A stretch of 9,399 nucleotides of DNA from DASWRT01 sp036403035 (GCA_036403035.1 DASWRT010000125.1:1-9399), one strand, 5' to 3'. Positions 1 to 7,461 are shown, counted from the stretch's first letter. Program-made: numbers and translations. The notes: generated by a model from the sequence alone, not told the origin.

Positions 1-885
1 GCCGCCAGCCGATGCACCACCAGTCCCGGTTCCGGCGCCGGTTCCCGCTCCGGCGCCTGTTCCGACGCCCACGCCGGTCCCAGCACCGGCACCGGCTCCA
101 GTCCCGGCACCTGAACCGGTTCCGGCACCTGAACCGGTGCCCGCTCCCGAACCGGTCCCGCCACTGCCTCCGGCGCCGCCGTGCCCACCGGCACCGGCTC
201 CTCCGGTACCGGAGCCAGCCCCGGCTCCGGCGCCTGTTCCCGTACCGGCACCCGCTCCGGTCCCGGCGCCTGCTCCGGCGCCGCTGCCCGACCCGCCGGC
301 TCCGGCTCCGCCGGAACCAGCTCCCGCACCGCCGGAACCGGTTCCAGCACCGGCACCCGAGCCGCTGCCTCCAGCGCCCGCACCCGTTCCCGAGCCGGTG
401 CCGGAACCGCCGGTCCCCGATCCGCCTGAACCACTTCCTGCGCCGCCCGTTCCGACGCCGACGCCGACGCCGACACCCGCGCCGCTGCCACCGACGCCAA
501 CACCCGTCCCGGAGCCGGAGCCGCCACCGCCGGAGCCGGAACCACCAGCGCCGGAGCCGCTTCCGGCACCGCCTGAACCACTGCCGCCGCTTCCACTTCC
601 GCTCCCGGAGCCGCTGCCGCCGCTGCCGTGACCGCCTGCACCGGCGCCACCCGATCCCCCCGACCCGGAACCGCTGCCGCCGGAGCCGCTTCCGGAGCCA
701 CCCGTCCCTCCCGATCCGCCGGAGCCGCTCCCCCCGCTGCCGCCACTGCCGCCGGAGCCGCCCGATCCCCCGGACCCGCCGATCCCATGACCGCCGGCTC
801 CCGCGCCGTTGCCATTGCCGTTGCCGGCGCCGCTGCTTCCGCCGTTGCCGTTTCCATTACCGTTGCCGCTTCCGCCTGCGCCGCC
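1..885 (-). repeat. Low-complexity coding repeat, alternating glycine and small residue
   Basis: About 885 bases of degenerate GGN-NNN hexamers, read on the minus strand. The unit is not a precise DNA tandem repeat: glycine codons vary (GGC, GGT, GGA, GGG) and the partner codon changes among Ser, Ala, Thr, Val and Asn. Short perfect runs occur, for example GTC-GGC repeated at 455-474. The degeneracy suggests the amino-acid pattern is kept while the DNA drifts. The tract continues past the left edge. Confidence 0.85.
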
Positions 886-1059
886 GGCTGCCTTCGCGAT
901 GTCGCCGCCGACGTCGCCGTTCACGGCAGCTTTCGGCAGGTCCAGCGCATAGAACGCTGCTGCCAGAAGGACGACGCGCACCGCCGTCGATGAAAGGAGC
1001 AAAGGTTTTGCGGTCACGGCCCGACCCCGAACAGTAGACTGTAGGGTGAAAAAACTCAT
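1..1059 (-). CDS. Glycine-X repeat protein, probably exported; C-terminus beyond window edge
   Basis: This frame is open from an ATG at 1059 to the left edge (353 codons, no stop), so the gene is incomplete. Residues 1-25 are polar to basic. Residues 26-40 (TAVRVVLLAAAFYAL) are hydrophobic and resemble a signal peptide or signal anchor, although a clean cleavage site is not obvious. From about residue 59 onward the protein is nearly all glycine alternating with Ser, Ala, Thr, Val or Asn, with a GNGNGN block first, then GGS units, then GA/GT/GS/GV pairs. No catalytic domain is visible. The ATG lacks a clear Shine-Dalgarno; a GTG at about residue 29 or an upstream ATG are alternatives. A proline-X frame lies on the opposite strand but is broken by stops at 629-631 and 788-790, whereas this frame is not, which favours the minus strand. 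Function is unknown; a surface or matrix structural role is inference. Confidence 0.72.
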   Translation of the reverse strand, partial: MSFFTLQSTVRGRAVTAKPLLLSSTAVRVVLLAAAFYALDLPKAAVNGDVGGDIAKAAGGAGGSGNGNGNGNGGSSGAGNGNGNGAGAGGHGIGGSGGSGGSGGSGGSGGSGSGGSGGTGGSGSGSGGSGSGSGGSGGAGAGGHGSGGSGSGSGSGSGGSGSGGAGSGSGAGGSGSGGGGSGSGTGVGVGGSGAGVGVGVGVGTGGAGSGSGGSGTGGSGTGSGTGAGAGGSGSGAGAGTGSGGAGAGSGGAGAGGSGSGAGAGAGTGAGAGTGTGAGAGAGSGTGGAGAGGHGGAGGSGGTGSGAGTGSGAGTGSGAGTGAGAGAGTGVGVGTGAGAGTGAGTGTGGASAGG

Positions 1060-1093
1060 GTCGCCGGCAACGGTTCCACGATTCGGGGGAATC

Positions 1094-1114
1094 AGCGCTG
1101 AAATATTCAGCACT
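1094..1114. promoter_or_regulatory. Near-perfect palindrome in the divergent spacer, candidate operator
   Basis: Half-sites AGCGCTGAA and TTCAGCACT flank a central ATA; eight of nine arm positions are complementary. It lies in the most AT-rich part of the spacer between the glycine-X gene (start at 1059) and the kinase gene (start at 1338), just upstream of the possible promoter at 1120. The position fits a dimeric regulator site serving one or both genes. No cognate regulator is encoded in the window, and the site could be chance. Confidence 0.4.
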
Positions 1115-1119
1115 TTTAC

Positions 1120-1148
1120 TTGAGGTTTCTGTCCGCCTTCACAATAAA
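1120..1148 (+). promoter_or_regulatory. Possible sigma-70-type promoter for the first histidine kinase
   Basis: TTGAGG (1120-1125) and AATAAA (1143-1148) are separated by 17 bases, matching the usual -35/-10 spacing with four of six matches to the consensus TTGACA and three of six matches to TATAAT. It would leave a leader of roughly 180 bases before the ATG at 1338. It abuts the palindrome at 1094-1114. Confidence 0.3.
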
Positions 1149-1337
1149 TCTCAAGGTTGGATTCATGTGGTTTACGCCACAACCAGAGCACGAAGAGGAC
1201 GCCACCGCCGCCATGCATCGGCGCGGTCGCATTGAGACCGGGCGGCGCGTTATGCTTCGCGGGGGCGTCGACGTGCCGGTTCTCGCGCAAGCACGGCGGC
1301 GGCGGCCCGGCAGCACGGACGGTAAAAGGGGAGTCCA

Positions 1338-3266
1338 ATGACCGGCGCGGGTGTCTCCCGCTCGGTGTATGCAGAACGGGTGAGAGTGCTCATAGATCAG
1401 ATGCCGATCGCACTCGGCGTCAATCTCGCTAATGGCGCACTCGTCGCGACCGTCCTCGCCGCCGCCGTTTCCTACCGGCTGCTGTCGGCATGGCTGTGTC
1501 TTCTGGCCGTCGTCACCGCCGGCCGCTTTCTCATGTGGCGCGGCTACCAGCGCACCGCCGACGAGAAGCCGCCGACCGCCGCGCCATACTGGGCCGTGCT
1601 CGCGACGGCAGGCGCCGCGGCCGCAGGCGCGGTGTGGGGGCTGGGTGCGGCCGTGCTGCTCCCCGAGCCGCTGATCCTCCGGGTATTCCTCGTCTTCGCG
1701 GTCGGCGGGATGTGCACCGGCGCGGTCGCGACGCTCTCCCCGCACATGCCCGCCCTGCTTGCCTACGTCGCCGCGGCGAGCTTGCCGGTGGCGGTCCGCT
1801 TCCTCATCGAGCGGACGCCGACCGATGCGGCAATGGCCGGGATGATCCTCGTCTATGTCGCAGCGCTCTCGTTCGCCGGACGGAATTTCAACCGCACCCT
1901 GACCGAGTCGCTGCGGCTGCGCTTCGCGCTGGCCGACCGGACACGCGAGCTGGACGAGACGAACGAACGGCTGCGGGCGACGATCGAAGAGAATCGCGCA
2001 ACGGAGTCGGCGCTCCGGCAATTCCAGAAAATGGAAGCGATCGGCCATCTCACCGGCGGCATCGCACACGATTTCAACAATCTCCTGAGCGCGGTCATCG
2101 GGAACCTGGAGATGGCGATTTCCCGCGTCCCCGGCGCCGGGACGGAGGATGGCGACACCCGCCGCCTGACCGAGCCGCTGCGCGGCGCGTTGCGAGCCGC
2201 CGAACGCGGCGCAACCCTGACGCAGCGCCTGCTCGCCTTCGCCCGGAAGCAGCGCCTCAGTCCGGCGGCAGTCGATGTCGACACGCTGATCCGGGGCATT
2301 GAAGACCTGCTGCGGCGTACGCTCGGCCCGGCAGTCTCGCTTGAAATCGTCTGCGAAGCAGACGTGCCGACGGCTCGCGTCGACGCCAACCAGCTCGAAC
2401 TCGCCATTCTCAATCTCGCTATCAACGGCCGCGATGCGATGCGGAACGGCGGCGGCACGCTGCGGATCGGCGTCAGGCCGGGAAGCAGCGACGGCCCGGA
2501 CGGCAGCCGTCCGGCCGAGCTGCCCGACGGCGACTACGTCGTCGTGACGGTCGAGGATTCCGGAATCGGCATGGACGAGGCGACGCTCGCGCGAGCGTTC
2601 GACCCTTTCTTCACGACCAAGCCGGTGGGCGAGGGATCGGGCCTCGGACTGCCGATGGTTCAGGGTTTCGCCGTCCAGTCGGACGGCACGGTGCGGATCA
2701 GCAGCCGCGTCGGCGAAGGAACGACCGTCGAGCTTTGGTTGCCCCAGGCGACAGCCGGCGACACCGTCGCGCCGCTCGCGACCGCAGCTGCGGCCGAGCC
2801 GCCGCCGTCATCGGCGGCGAAGGTTACGGCGGCGGCCGACCCGATGCGACGCCCCGCGGAGCGACGCCGTCAGGCGCGTATCCTGCTGTGCGACGACGAC
2901 GATGACGTAAGGCGCATGGCCGCCGATATCCTGCACGGGGAGGGCTACGACGTGTACGCGGTCGCAGCCGCCGCACCGGCATTGCATCTCCTGGAGGAGA
3001 AGAGCGCGGGTTTCGACCTTCTCGTCGCCGATTACGCAATGTCGGGCATGGACGGCATCGCGCTGATCGGCGCCGCCCGCCGCCATCGCCCCGACCTCAA
3101 GGCGCTGCTCATCACCGGGCACGCCGACCTGCTGCAGCGCGGCGCCTCGGCGCTGCCGGCCGGCGTGCCGCTGCTGCCGAAACCGTTCAAGCCGGCTGAG
3201 CTGGCGGAAAGCGTCGCAACGCTGCTGGCGATTCCCGACAGCACAGAGCCTCTCTCGGTGGGCTGA
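1338..3266 (+). CDS. Membrane-bound hybrid sensor histidine kinase with C-terminal receiver
   Basis: 642 residues. The N-terminal ~185 residues form about five or six hydrophobic segments (near 22-45, 48-66, 83-108, 112-133, 138-156 and 165-180) with hardly any periplasmic domain, so the signal is probably sensed in or at the membrane. A coiled-coil linker (188-228) leads to HisKA with phospho-acceptor His244 in AHDFNN, then HATPase_c with N-box Asn363, G1 Asp407-x-Gly409-x-Gly411, and the G2 GSGLGL motif at 433-438. An Ala/Pro linker (470-510) joins a receiver with acidic pocket Asp519/520, phosphoryl-acceptor Asp565, Thr593 and Lys615. All key residues are present, so it should autophosphorylate and pass phosphate to its own receiver. 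GGGGAG four bases before the ATG supports this start. No histidine phosphotransfer domain or DNA-binding output lies nearby. The signal is unknown; the kinase core closely resembles that of the gene at 4602-6953. Confidence 0.93.
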   Translation: MTGAGVSRSVYAERVRVLIDQMPIALGVNLANGALVATVLAAAVSYRLLSAWLCLLAVVTAGRFLMWRGYQRTADEKPPTAAPYWAVLATAGAAAAGAVWGLGAAVLLPEPLILRVFLVFAVGGMCTGAVATLSPHMPALLAYVAAASLPVAVRFLIERTPTDAAMAGMILVYVAALSFAGRNFNRTLTESLRLRFALADRTRELDETNERLRATIEENRATESALRQFQKMEAIGHLTGGIAHDFNNLLSAVIGNLEMAISRVPGAGTEDGDTRRLTEPLRGALRAAERGATLTQRLLAFARKQRLSPAAVDVDTLIRGIEDLLRRTLGPAVSLEIVCEADVPTARVDANQLELAILNLAINGRDAMRNGGGTLRIGVRPGSSDGPDGSRPAELPDGDYVVVTVEDSGIGMDEATLARAFDPFFTTKPVGEGSGLGLPMVQGFAVQSDGTVRISSRVGEGTTVELWLPQATAGDTVAPLATAAAAEPPPSSAAKVTAAADPMRRPAERRRQARILLCDDDDDVRRMAADILHGEGYDVYAVAAAAPALHLLEEKSAGFDLLVADYAMSGMDGIALIGAARRHRPDLKALLITGHADLLQRGASALPAGVPLLPKPFKPAELAESVATLLAIPDSTEPLSVG

Positions 3267-3274
3267 GACAAGCT

Positions 3275-3484
3275 CTATGGGCCGGTGCGGACGAAGCCGG
3301 CCTGCTCGTAGGCACGGGCGCACTCCTCGACGGTCGCCCGCGGATCGAACCCGATACCGCCATGCCATTCGCATTTCGCCATGTCGCCGGTGCGCGGGTT
3401 GCGCAGCAGCACCGGTTCGGCGGTGCACGCAGCGAGCATGGCGGCAAGAATGCAGCCCCAGCCGACGACCATTCCCACGCGCAT
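3275..3484 (-). CDS. Small predicted lipoprotein of unknown function
   Basis: 69 residues from the ATG at 3484. The N-terminus is a compact lipoprotein signal: basic start, hydrophobic stretch, then lipobox Leu17-Ala-Ala-Cys20, so signal peptidase II cleavage and lipid attachment at Cys20 are expected. The mature part is only about 50 residues, contains the segment LLRNPRTGD and two further cysteines (38 and 55) that could form a disulfide. The frame extends upstream to a GTG at 3529, but this would place 15 polar residues before the signal, so the ATG is preferred; Met5 is another option. The ribosome site is weak. The stop codon lies only eight bases from the stop of the plus-strand kinase, with no room for a terminator between them. 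I do not recognise a named family; many proteobacteria carry similar short lipoproteins. Confidence 0.72.
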   Translation of the reverse strand: MRVGMVVGWGCILAAMLAACTAEPVLLRNPRTGDMAKCEWHGGIGFDPRATVEECARAYEQAGFVRTGP

Positions 3485-3700
3485 GTACCGTTCCGCCCGA
3501 CGATGCCCCGTAAGGCCAGGAGGATGCACGAGCGAGAGCCCGGCGTCGACAGGCTACCCGGATTTCTCCCAGGGATCGGGGCGTCGGGTTCCGGGCGGGC
3601 GCCTCTATGGCGCCGGGGCGGCGGACAGCTTACTGTGCGTGCCTGTCGAAGCGAGTCCGGTGCGCCGCCGCGCGTCATGCTCCCCGTCTCCTGTTCCCCG

Positions 3701-4693
3701 ATGCCCGACCGACGCCCTCACCACCAGCCGTCTCCGCCGAAGCAGCATCTCGACGCCGCCGCGATCGCGATGATGGTCGTCCTCTGCGCCGTCTGGGGAC
3801 TCAATCAGGTCGCGATCAAGGTCGCCAACGATGGCATATCGCCCGTGCTCCAGGCCGGTCTGCGGTCGATCGGGGCGACCCTGCTGGTGTCGGGCTGGTG
3901 CGCCTGGCGAGGCACCCGGCTCCTCGTGCGCGACGGCTCGCTCCTCCCCGGCCTTTGCATCGCGGGACTCTTCGCCGGCGAGTTCGCGGTCCTGTATTGG
4001 GGGCTCGTCTACACCACGGCGTCGCGCGCCGTGGTGTTCCTCTACATGGCGCCGTTCGTGGTCGCGGTCGGCGCGCACCTTTTCGTGCCGAGCGAGCGGC
4101 TGCGGACGCCGCAGGTGATCGGCCTGCTCTGCGCCTTCGCCGGAATCGCCTTCGCCTTCGCCGACGCCCTGCGGCTGCCGAGCGGGCACGAACTGGCCGG
4201 CGACGCGCTGGAGCTGGCGGCGGCGCTGCTCTGGGGCGCGACGACGGTGCTGGTGAAGGCGAGCCGGCTCGCCCGCATCGACCCGAGCCGCACGCTGCTG
4301 TACCAGCTCGCGGGATCGGCCGTGGCGCTGCCGATCGCCTCCTGGGCCTTGGGCGAGCACGGCATCACCGCACCGACCCCGCTGGTGCTCGGCGCCCTCG
4401 CCTACCAGACGGTCGTGGTCGCGACGATCAGCTATATGGCGTGGTTCGCGCTGATGACGCGCTATCCCGCCTCGCAACTCTCGGCCTTTTCCTTCCTGAC
4501 CCCGCTGTTCGGGCTGCTGGCAGGCGGGCTGCTGCTCGGCGAGCCGATCACCGGCGGGCTCGCCGCGGCGATGCTGTGCGTCGCGTTCGGTATCTATCTC
4601 GTCAACCGCCGCCCGGCCGCGGTGCGGGCGCCGCCGCCGCCCGACGATCGCGCTGCAGCGGCTCGGCGGCGTCAAGGCATTGGCGCACCTTGA
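3701..4693 (+). CDS. EamA/DMT-superfamily inner-membrane transporter
   Basis: 330 residues with two tandem EamA repeats (about 22-155 and 166-303) and roughly ten hydrophobic segments, the normal size and layout of the drug/metabolite transporter superfamily. Family-like features include AVWGLNQVAIK in the first helix, the small-residue helix ending LYWGLVYTTASRA near 98-110, and LTPLFGLLAGGLLLGEPIT near 266-284. Members typically export amino acids or other small metabolites; the substrate here cannot be told. The frame is open back to 3362, but the extra residues are low-complexity and Arg/Pro-rich, so a start at 3701 just before the first helix is chosen; 3677 is nearly as likely and neither has a good ribosome site. 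An AGGAGG directly abuts an in-frame ATG at 3524, too close to work normally. The last 30 residues, a Pro/Ala/Arg tail after the final helix, overlap the opposing kinase gene by 92 bases. Confidence 0.88.
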   Translation: MPDRRPHHQPSPPKQHLDAAAIAMMVVLCAVWGLNQVAIKVANDGISPVLQAGLRSIGATLLVSGWCAWRGTRLLVRDGSLLPGLCIAGLFAGEFAVLYWGLVYTTASRAVVFLYMAPFVVAVGAHLFVPSERLRTPQVIGLLCAFAGIAFAFADALRLPSGHELAGDALELAAALLWGATTVLVKASRLARIDPSRTLLYQLAGSAVALPIASWALGEHGITAPTPLVLGALAYQTVVVATISYMAWFALMTRYPASQLSAFSFLTPLFGLLAGGLLLGEPITGGLAAAMLCVAFGIYLVNRRPAAVRAPPPPDDRAAAARRRQGIGAP

Positions 4694-6953
4694 CGACGAG
4701 GTCGGCGGGCTTGAAGGGTTTCCTGAGGATCGGGCACCGCGGGCCGAACCCTGAGTCGGGCATCGCGAGATCGCCGCCGTAGCCGGTGATGATCAGGATC
4801 GGCAGTCCGGGCCGCCGCCGCTCCGCCTCGACGGCGAGCGCCGAACCGCGGAGCCCCGGCATCGCGAAGTCGGTGACCAGCAGGTCCACCGGGACGTCCC
4901 GGTCGAGCACCGCGAGCGCCGCCCCGCCGTCTTCCGCCTCGATCACTTCATAACCGTGTTCGCGCAGCATCGTCCCCGCGACCTCGCGCACGTCGGCCTC
5001 GTCGTCGACCAGGAGAATCCTCCCGCTGTTTCGTAGGCTGCCGACATGGGCGGCAGCGTCGAGCGGCGCCGGATCCGCCTGCCGGACGGCGGGAGCATCA
5101 TGCTCGGCGCGCGGCAGATAGACCGTTACGACCGTGCCGCGCTGCCACGTGCTGTCGATCTGTATCGTTCCGCCGAGCTGTTTCGCCACGCCGTAGACCA
5201 TCGACAGGCCGAGCCCCGAGCCCGATCCCACCGGCTTCGTCGTGAAGAACGGCTCCAGACACTTCGCCCGGACCTCCTCGGTCATGCCGGTACCGGTGTC
5301 GCCGACCGCGAGCGCCACGAAATCGACGCCGGCGGCGAGATCATCGGGCCGGGCGCCAGGCGCATCGGCCGGGACGTTCCGCGTCCCGATGCTCAGGATG
5401 CCGCCGCCGTCGCGCATCGCGTCGCGCGCGTTGATCGCGAGGTTGAGGACGACCAGTTCGAGCTGCGTCGGGTCCGCCACCGCCGGCCACAGGTCCGGGT
5501 CGAGCGAGCGGACGATGCGCACCGCCGGGTCGAGCGTCCGGTTGAGGATGTGCTCGGCGCCGGTCACCAGCTCGTTCAGATCGACCGGCCGGGGCCGCAG
5601 ATCCTGCTTGCGCGCGAAGGCGAGAAGTTGCGCGGTCAGCTCCGCGCCGCGCTCGGCCGAGCGGACCGCGTTGCGCAGCAGCAAACGCACCGCCTCGTCT
5701 CCCACGCGGTTCTCGGCGAGATCGAGATTGCCCAGCACCGAGGTCAGCAGGTTGTTGAAATCGTGCGCGACGCCGCCGGTGAGCTGGCCGATCGCCTCCA
5801 GCTTTTGCGACTGGAGGAGCTGGGACTCCGCCTGTTCCCGCGCGCGGATCGCCTCCTCGCGCTCCGCGGTCGCCGCCGCGACGGCCTCGTACGCGGCGAA
5901 CTGGCGGATCAGCGCCCACAGGAGGAGACCGATCAGCAGCACGCAGGCCATGCCGCTGCCGCCGATGAGCATCGCTTCGCGGCGCCAGTCGGCAAGCACG
6001 ACCGGCAGCGTCCGCGTGACGTTGACGACGATCGGATAATCGTGCACCGCGCGGGTCGCAACGATCCGTTCGTACCCGTCGATCGACCGGCTCGTCTGAT
6101 AGACGCCGGCTTCGTTGTGGGTCAGCACCTCGGTGAAGGACTTGATGGCGAAACCCTTGCCGATGCCGGGGATGGCAGGGTACCGCGCGAGCAGGATGCC
6201 GTCGCGCCGCCAGAGACTGATTCCGCCGCCTTCGCCGATCTGCAGCGTGCGGTAGAGATCCTCGAAATATTGAAGGTTGACGGCGCCGAGCACGAGGCCG
6301 ACGAAGTTCCCCGACCGCCCGGTGACGCGCCGCGCGATATAGACCGTCCAGGTGCCGGAGCCGCGGTTCTCCACCGGCTGCGAGACGTAGGGCCGATCGG
6401 TGACGGTATTGCGCAGCGCGGCGAAATAATCCCGGTCGGACACGTTGACCGGCGGAATCGGAAAATACCGGGAGAAATTGATGAGGTGGCCGTCGGCGGC
6501 AATCATCGTCACGGCATCGAGCTGCGGCACGCCTGCGGTCCTTGCCAGCAGCCGCTCGTACGTATCGCGGCCGCTCTTCAGCCGTGCATACTCCTCCGGA
6601 TCCTCGATGCCTTCGGCATGCAGATCGTCGACGACGCTGTTCAGGATCAGATCGACGCTCTGAAAGGCGCGGGCGGTCTGCTCGGCGAGCGAGACGTTCA
6701 GCGTCATCAGCTCGCTCTTCGCCTGATGGATCTCCGTCACTCGGAACTGCAGGATCACCAGCGCCGCAATGATGAGAATCGTTGCGATCAGCACCGTGCC
6801 GCCTATGAGGAGCAGCCGGACCGGCCGGCTGGTGCTCAGCAGGCGCTGCCATTCGCGCCGCCGCCGCGCGGGCAACTCACCAGACGTCGGCGAAGAACCG
6901 TCCTCTACTGCGGACTGTGGACGCGCAACGAGCGCTGCTTCTCGGACCGGCAT
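4602..6953 (-). CDS. Hybrid histidine kinase with periplasmic Cache-like sensor and receiver
   Basis: 783 residues. A basic N-terminal tail precedes transmembrane helix 1 (about 46-69). A periplasmic domain (70-325) carries a Cache/PDC-type SDRDYFAALRN segment at 172-182, typical of small-ligand sensors, followed by helix 2 (about 327-349). A coiled coil (355-380) leads to HisKA with His397 in AHDFNN, then HATPase_c with Asn508, Asp552-x-Gly-x-Gly556 and the GSGLGL motif at 578-583. The receiver has Asp650/651, phospho-acceptor Asp695, Thr723 and Lys745. Everything needed for autophosphorylation and internal phosphotransfer is present. The ATG at 6953 is the first available start; no Shine-Dalgarno is seen, and no later Met precedes helix 1. 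After the receiver a 20-residue Arg/Ala/Pro tail overlaps the exporter gene. Its ligand and downstream partner are unknown. The kinase core is near-identical in motif text to the gene at 1338-3266, which suggests paralogy. Confidence 0.93.
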   Translation of the reverse strand: MPVREAALVARPQSAVEDGSSPTSGELPARRRREWQRLLSTSRPVRLLLIGGTVLIATILIIAALVILQFRVTEIHQAKSELMTLNVSLAEQTARAFQSVDLILNSVVDDLHAEGIEDPEEYARLKSGRDTYERLLARTAGVPQLDAVTMIAADGHLINFSRYFPIPPVNVSDRDYFAALRNTVTDRPYVSQPVENRGSGTWTVYIARRVTGRSGNFVGLVLGAVNLQYFEDLYRTLQIGEGGGISLWRRDGILLARYPAIPGIGKGFAIKSFTEVLTHNEAGVYQTSRSIDGYERIVATRAVHDYPIVVNVTRTLPVVLADWRREAMLIGGSGMACVLLIGLLLWALIRQFAAYEAVAAATAEREEAIRAREQAESQLLQSQKLEAIGQLTGGVAHDFNNLLTSVLGNLDLAENRVGDEAVRLLLRNAVRSAERGAELTAQLLAFARKQDLRPRPVDLNELVTGAEHILNRTLDPAVRIVRSLDPDLWPAVADPTQLELVVLNLAINARDAMRDGGGILSIGTRNVPADAPGARPDDLAAGVDFVALAVGDTGTGMTEEVRAKCLEPFFTTKPVGSGSGLGLSMVYGVAKQLGGTIQIDSTWQRGTVVTVYLPRAEHDAPAVRQADPAPLDAAAHVGSLRNSGRILLVDDEADVREVAGTMLREHGYEVIEAEDGGAALAVLDRDVPVDLLVTDFAMPGLRGSALAVEAERRRPGLPILIITGYGGDLAMPDSGFGPRCPILRKPFKPADLVVKVRQCLDAAEPLQRDRRAAAAPAPRPGGG

Positions 6954-7033
6954 ATGGCGGCGACATTCGGGAAGGGACGCCGGGCACTCAAGAAGAATCT
7001 TCGCGGCCCCGGCATATATCTACGAGACCCGAT

Positions 7034-7074
7034 TTTAAAACGAAAGATGGAGTTCCGCCAAGAAGGCGAGTCTC
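7034..7074 (-). terminator. Possible Rho-independent terminator after the small secreted protein gene
   Basis: On the minus strand GAG...CTCGCC pairs with GGCG...CTC across an imperfect stem (7050-7074) with loop TTCTT, followed by T-rich CATCTTTCGTTTT. The stem has two internal mismatches, so the call is tentative. It lies 27 bases past the stop at 7101 and before the kinase gene at 6953, and would separate their transcripts. Confidence 0.33.
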
Positions 7075-7100
7075 GATGCTGCCCTGCGGTTGACGCCGCC

Positions 7101-7448
7101 TCAGCGGTCCATCGTCGGGTTGCCGAACTGGTTGTAATGCTCGTTCTGATTCACGTTGCCGGGCATGTTCCGCGCCGCCGCCGACGCCTTCAGCCGCTGC
7201 TGCTCCGCGACCGATTGCTGCGACGGTTTCCGTAGCTCACGCCACGCCCGCACGACCGCATTGCCGCAATCGACTTCGCTCATCGTGTCGATGTCGTTGA
7301 TCTGTTTTGTCGCCACGCCTCGCCTGACCGGGTCGGGCTCTGTCGCGATCTTGTTTTTCAGATCGGCGACCTGATCGCGGCATGCCGCCGCCGCGGCGCC
7401 GGTCAGCGACGCGAGCACCAGAACCGTCGCGAGAAACGTCCGTCCCAT
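7101..7448 (-). CDS. Small secreted (periplasmic) protein of unknown function
   Basis: 115 residues. Residues 1-22 are a clear Sec signal peptide (MGRTF, hydrophobic core LATVLVLASL, then an Ala run), with likely cleavage just before Cys23. The mature protein is about 93 residues, hydrophilic and probably helical, with two cysteines (23 and 61) that could pair, a Gln/Ala-rich helix near 76-92, and an Asn/Gln-rich tail (NVNQNEHYNQFGN). Cys23 follows Ala-Ala-Ala rather than a good lipobox, so a soluble periplasmic form is favoured over a lipoprotein. GGAG seven bases upstream of the ATG at 7448 fixes this start over the ATGs at 7460 and 7484, the last of which would place translation inside the inverted repeat at 7462-7495. 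I do not recognise the family. It stands alone: 190 bases from the antitoxin gene upstream and 147 from the kinase downstream. Confidence 0.78.
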   Translation of the reverse strand: MGRTFLATVLVLASLTGAAAAACRDQVADLKNKIATEPDPVRRGVATKQINDIDTMSEVDCGNAVVRAWRELRKPSQQSVAEQQRLKASAAARNMPGNVNQNEHYNQFGNPTMDR

Positions 7449-7461
7449 GCCTGTCTCCATC

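Noticed and set aside
137..631. Proline-X protein on the plus strand
   Set aside because: It is the mirror of the Gly-X frame; the pattern persists beyond its stop and is broken again at 788-790, while the minus frame stays open.
1..885. CRISPR or minisatellite array
   Set aside because: Units are degenerate at the DNA level with no spacers of constant length; the periodicity is that of a coding Gly-X repeat.
12..1037. Long plus-strand Arg/His-rich frame
   Set aside because: Its composition (Arg, His, Pro, Leu scattered with no domain) is what a shifted reading of the Gly-X repeat gives, and it runs through the signal-like N-terminal part of the minus-strand gene.
1200..1219. Upstream ATG extending the Gly-X protein by about 50 residues
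   Set aside because: The frame is open there, but the added stretch crosses the AT-rich spacer, the palindrome and the promoter candidate, so it is more likely non-coding.
1116..2069. 317-residue minus-strand frame opposite the first kinase
   Set aside because: It is antisense to well-supported kinase motifs and has charged, domain-free composition.
5046..7235. 729-residue plus-strand frame opposite the second kinase
   Set aside because: It covers the complete minus-strand kinase with all catalytic motifs; the plus-strand translation is Arg/Asp/Gln-rich with no recognisable domain.
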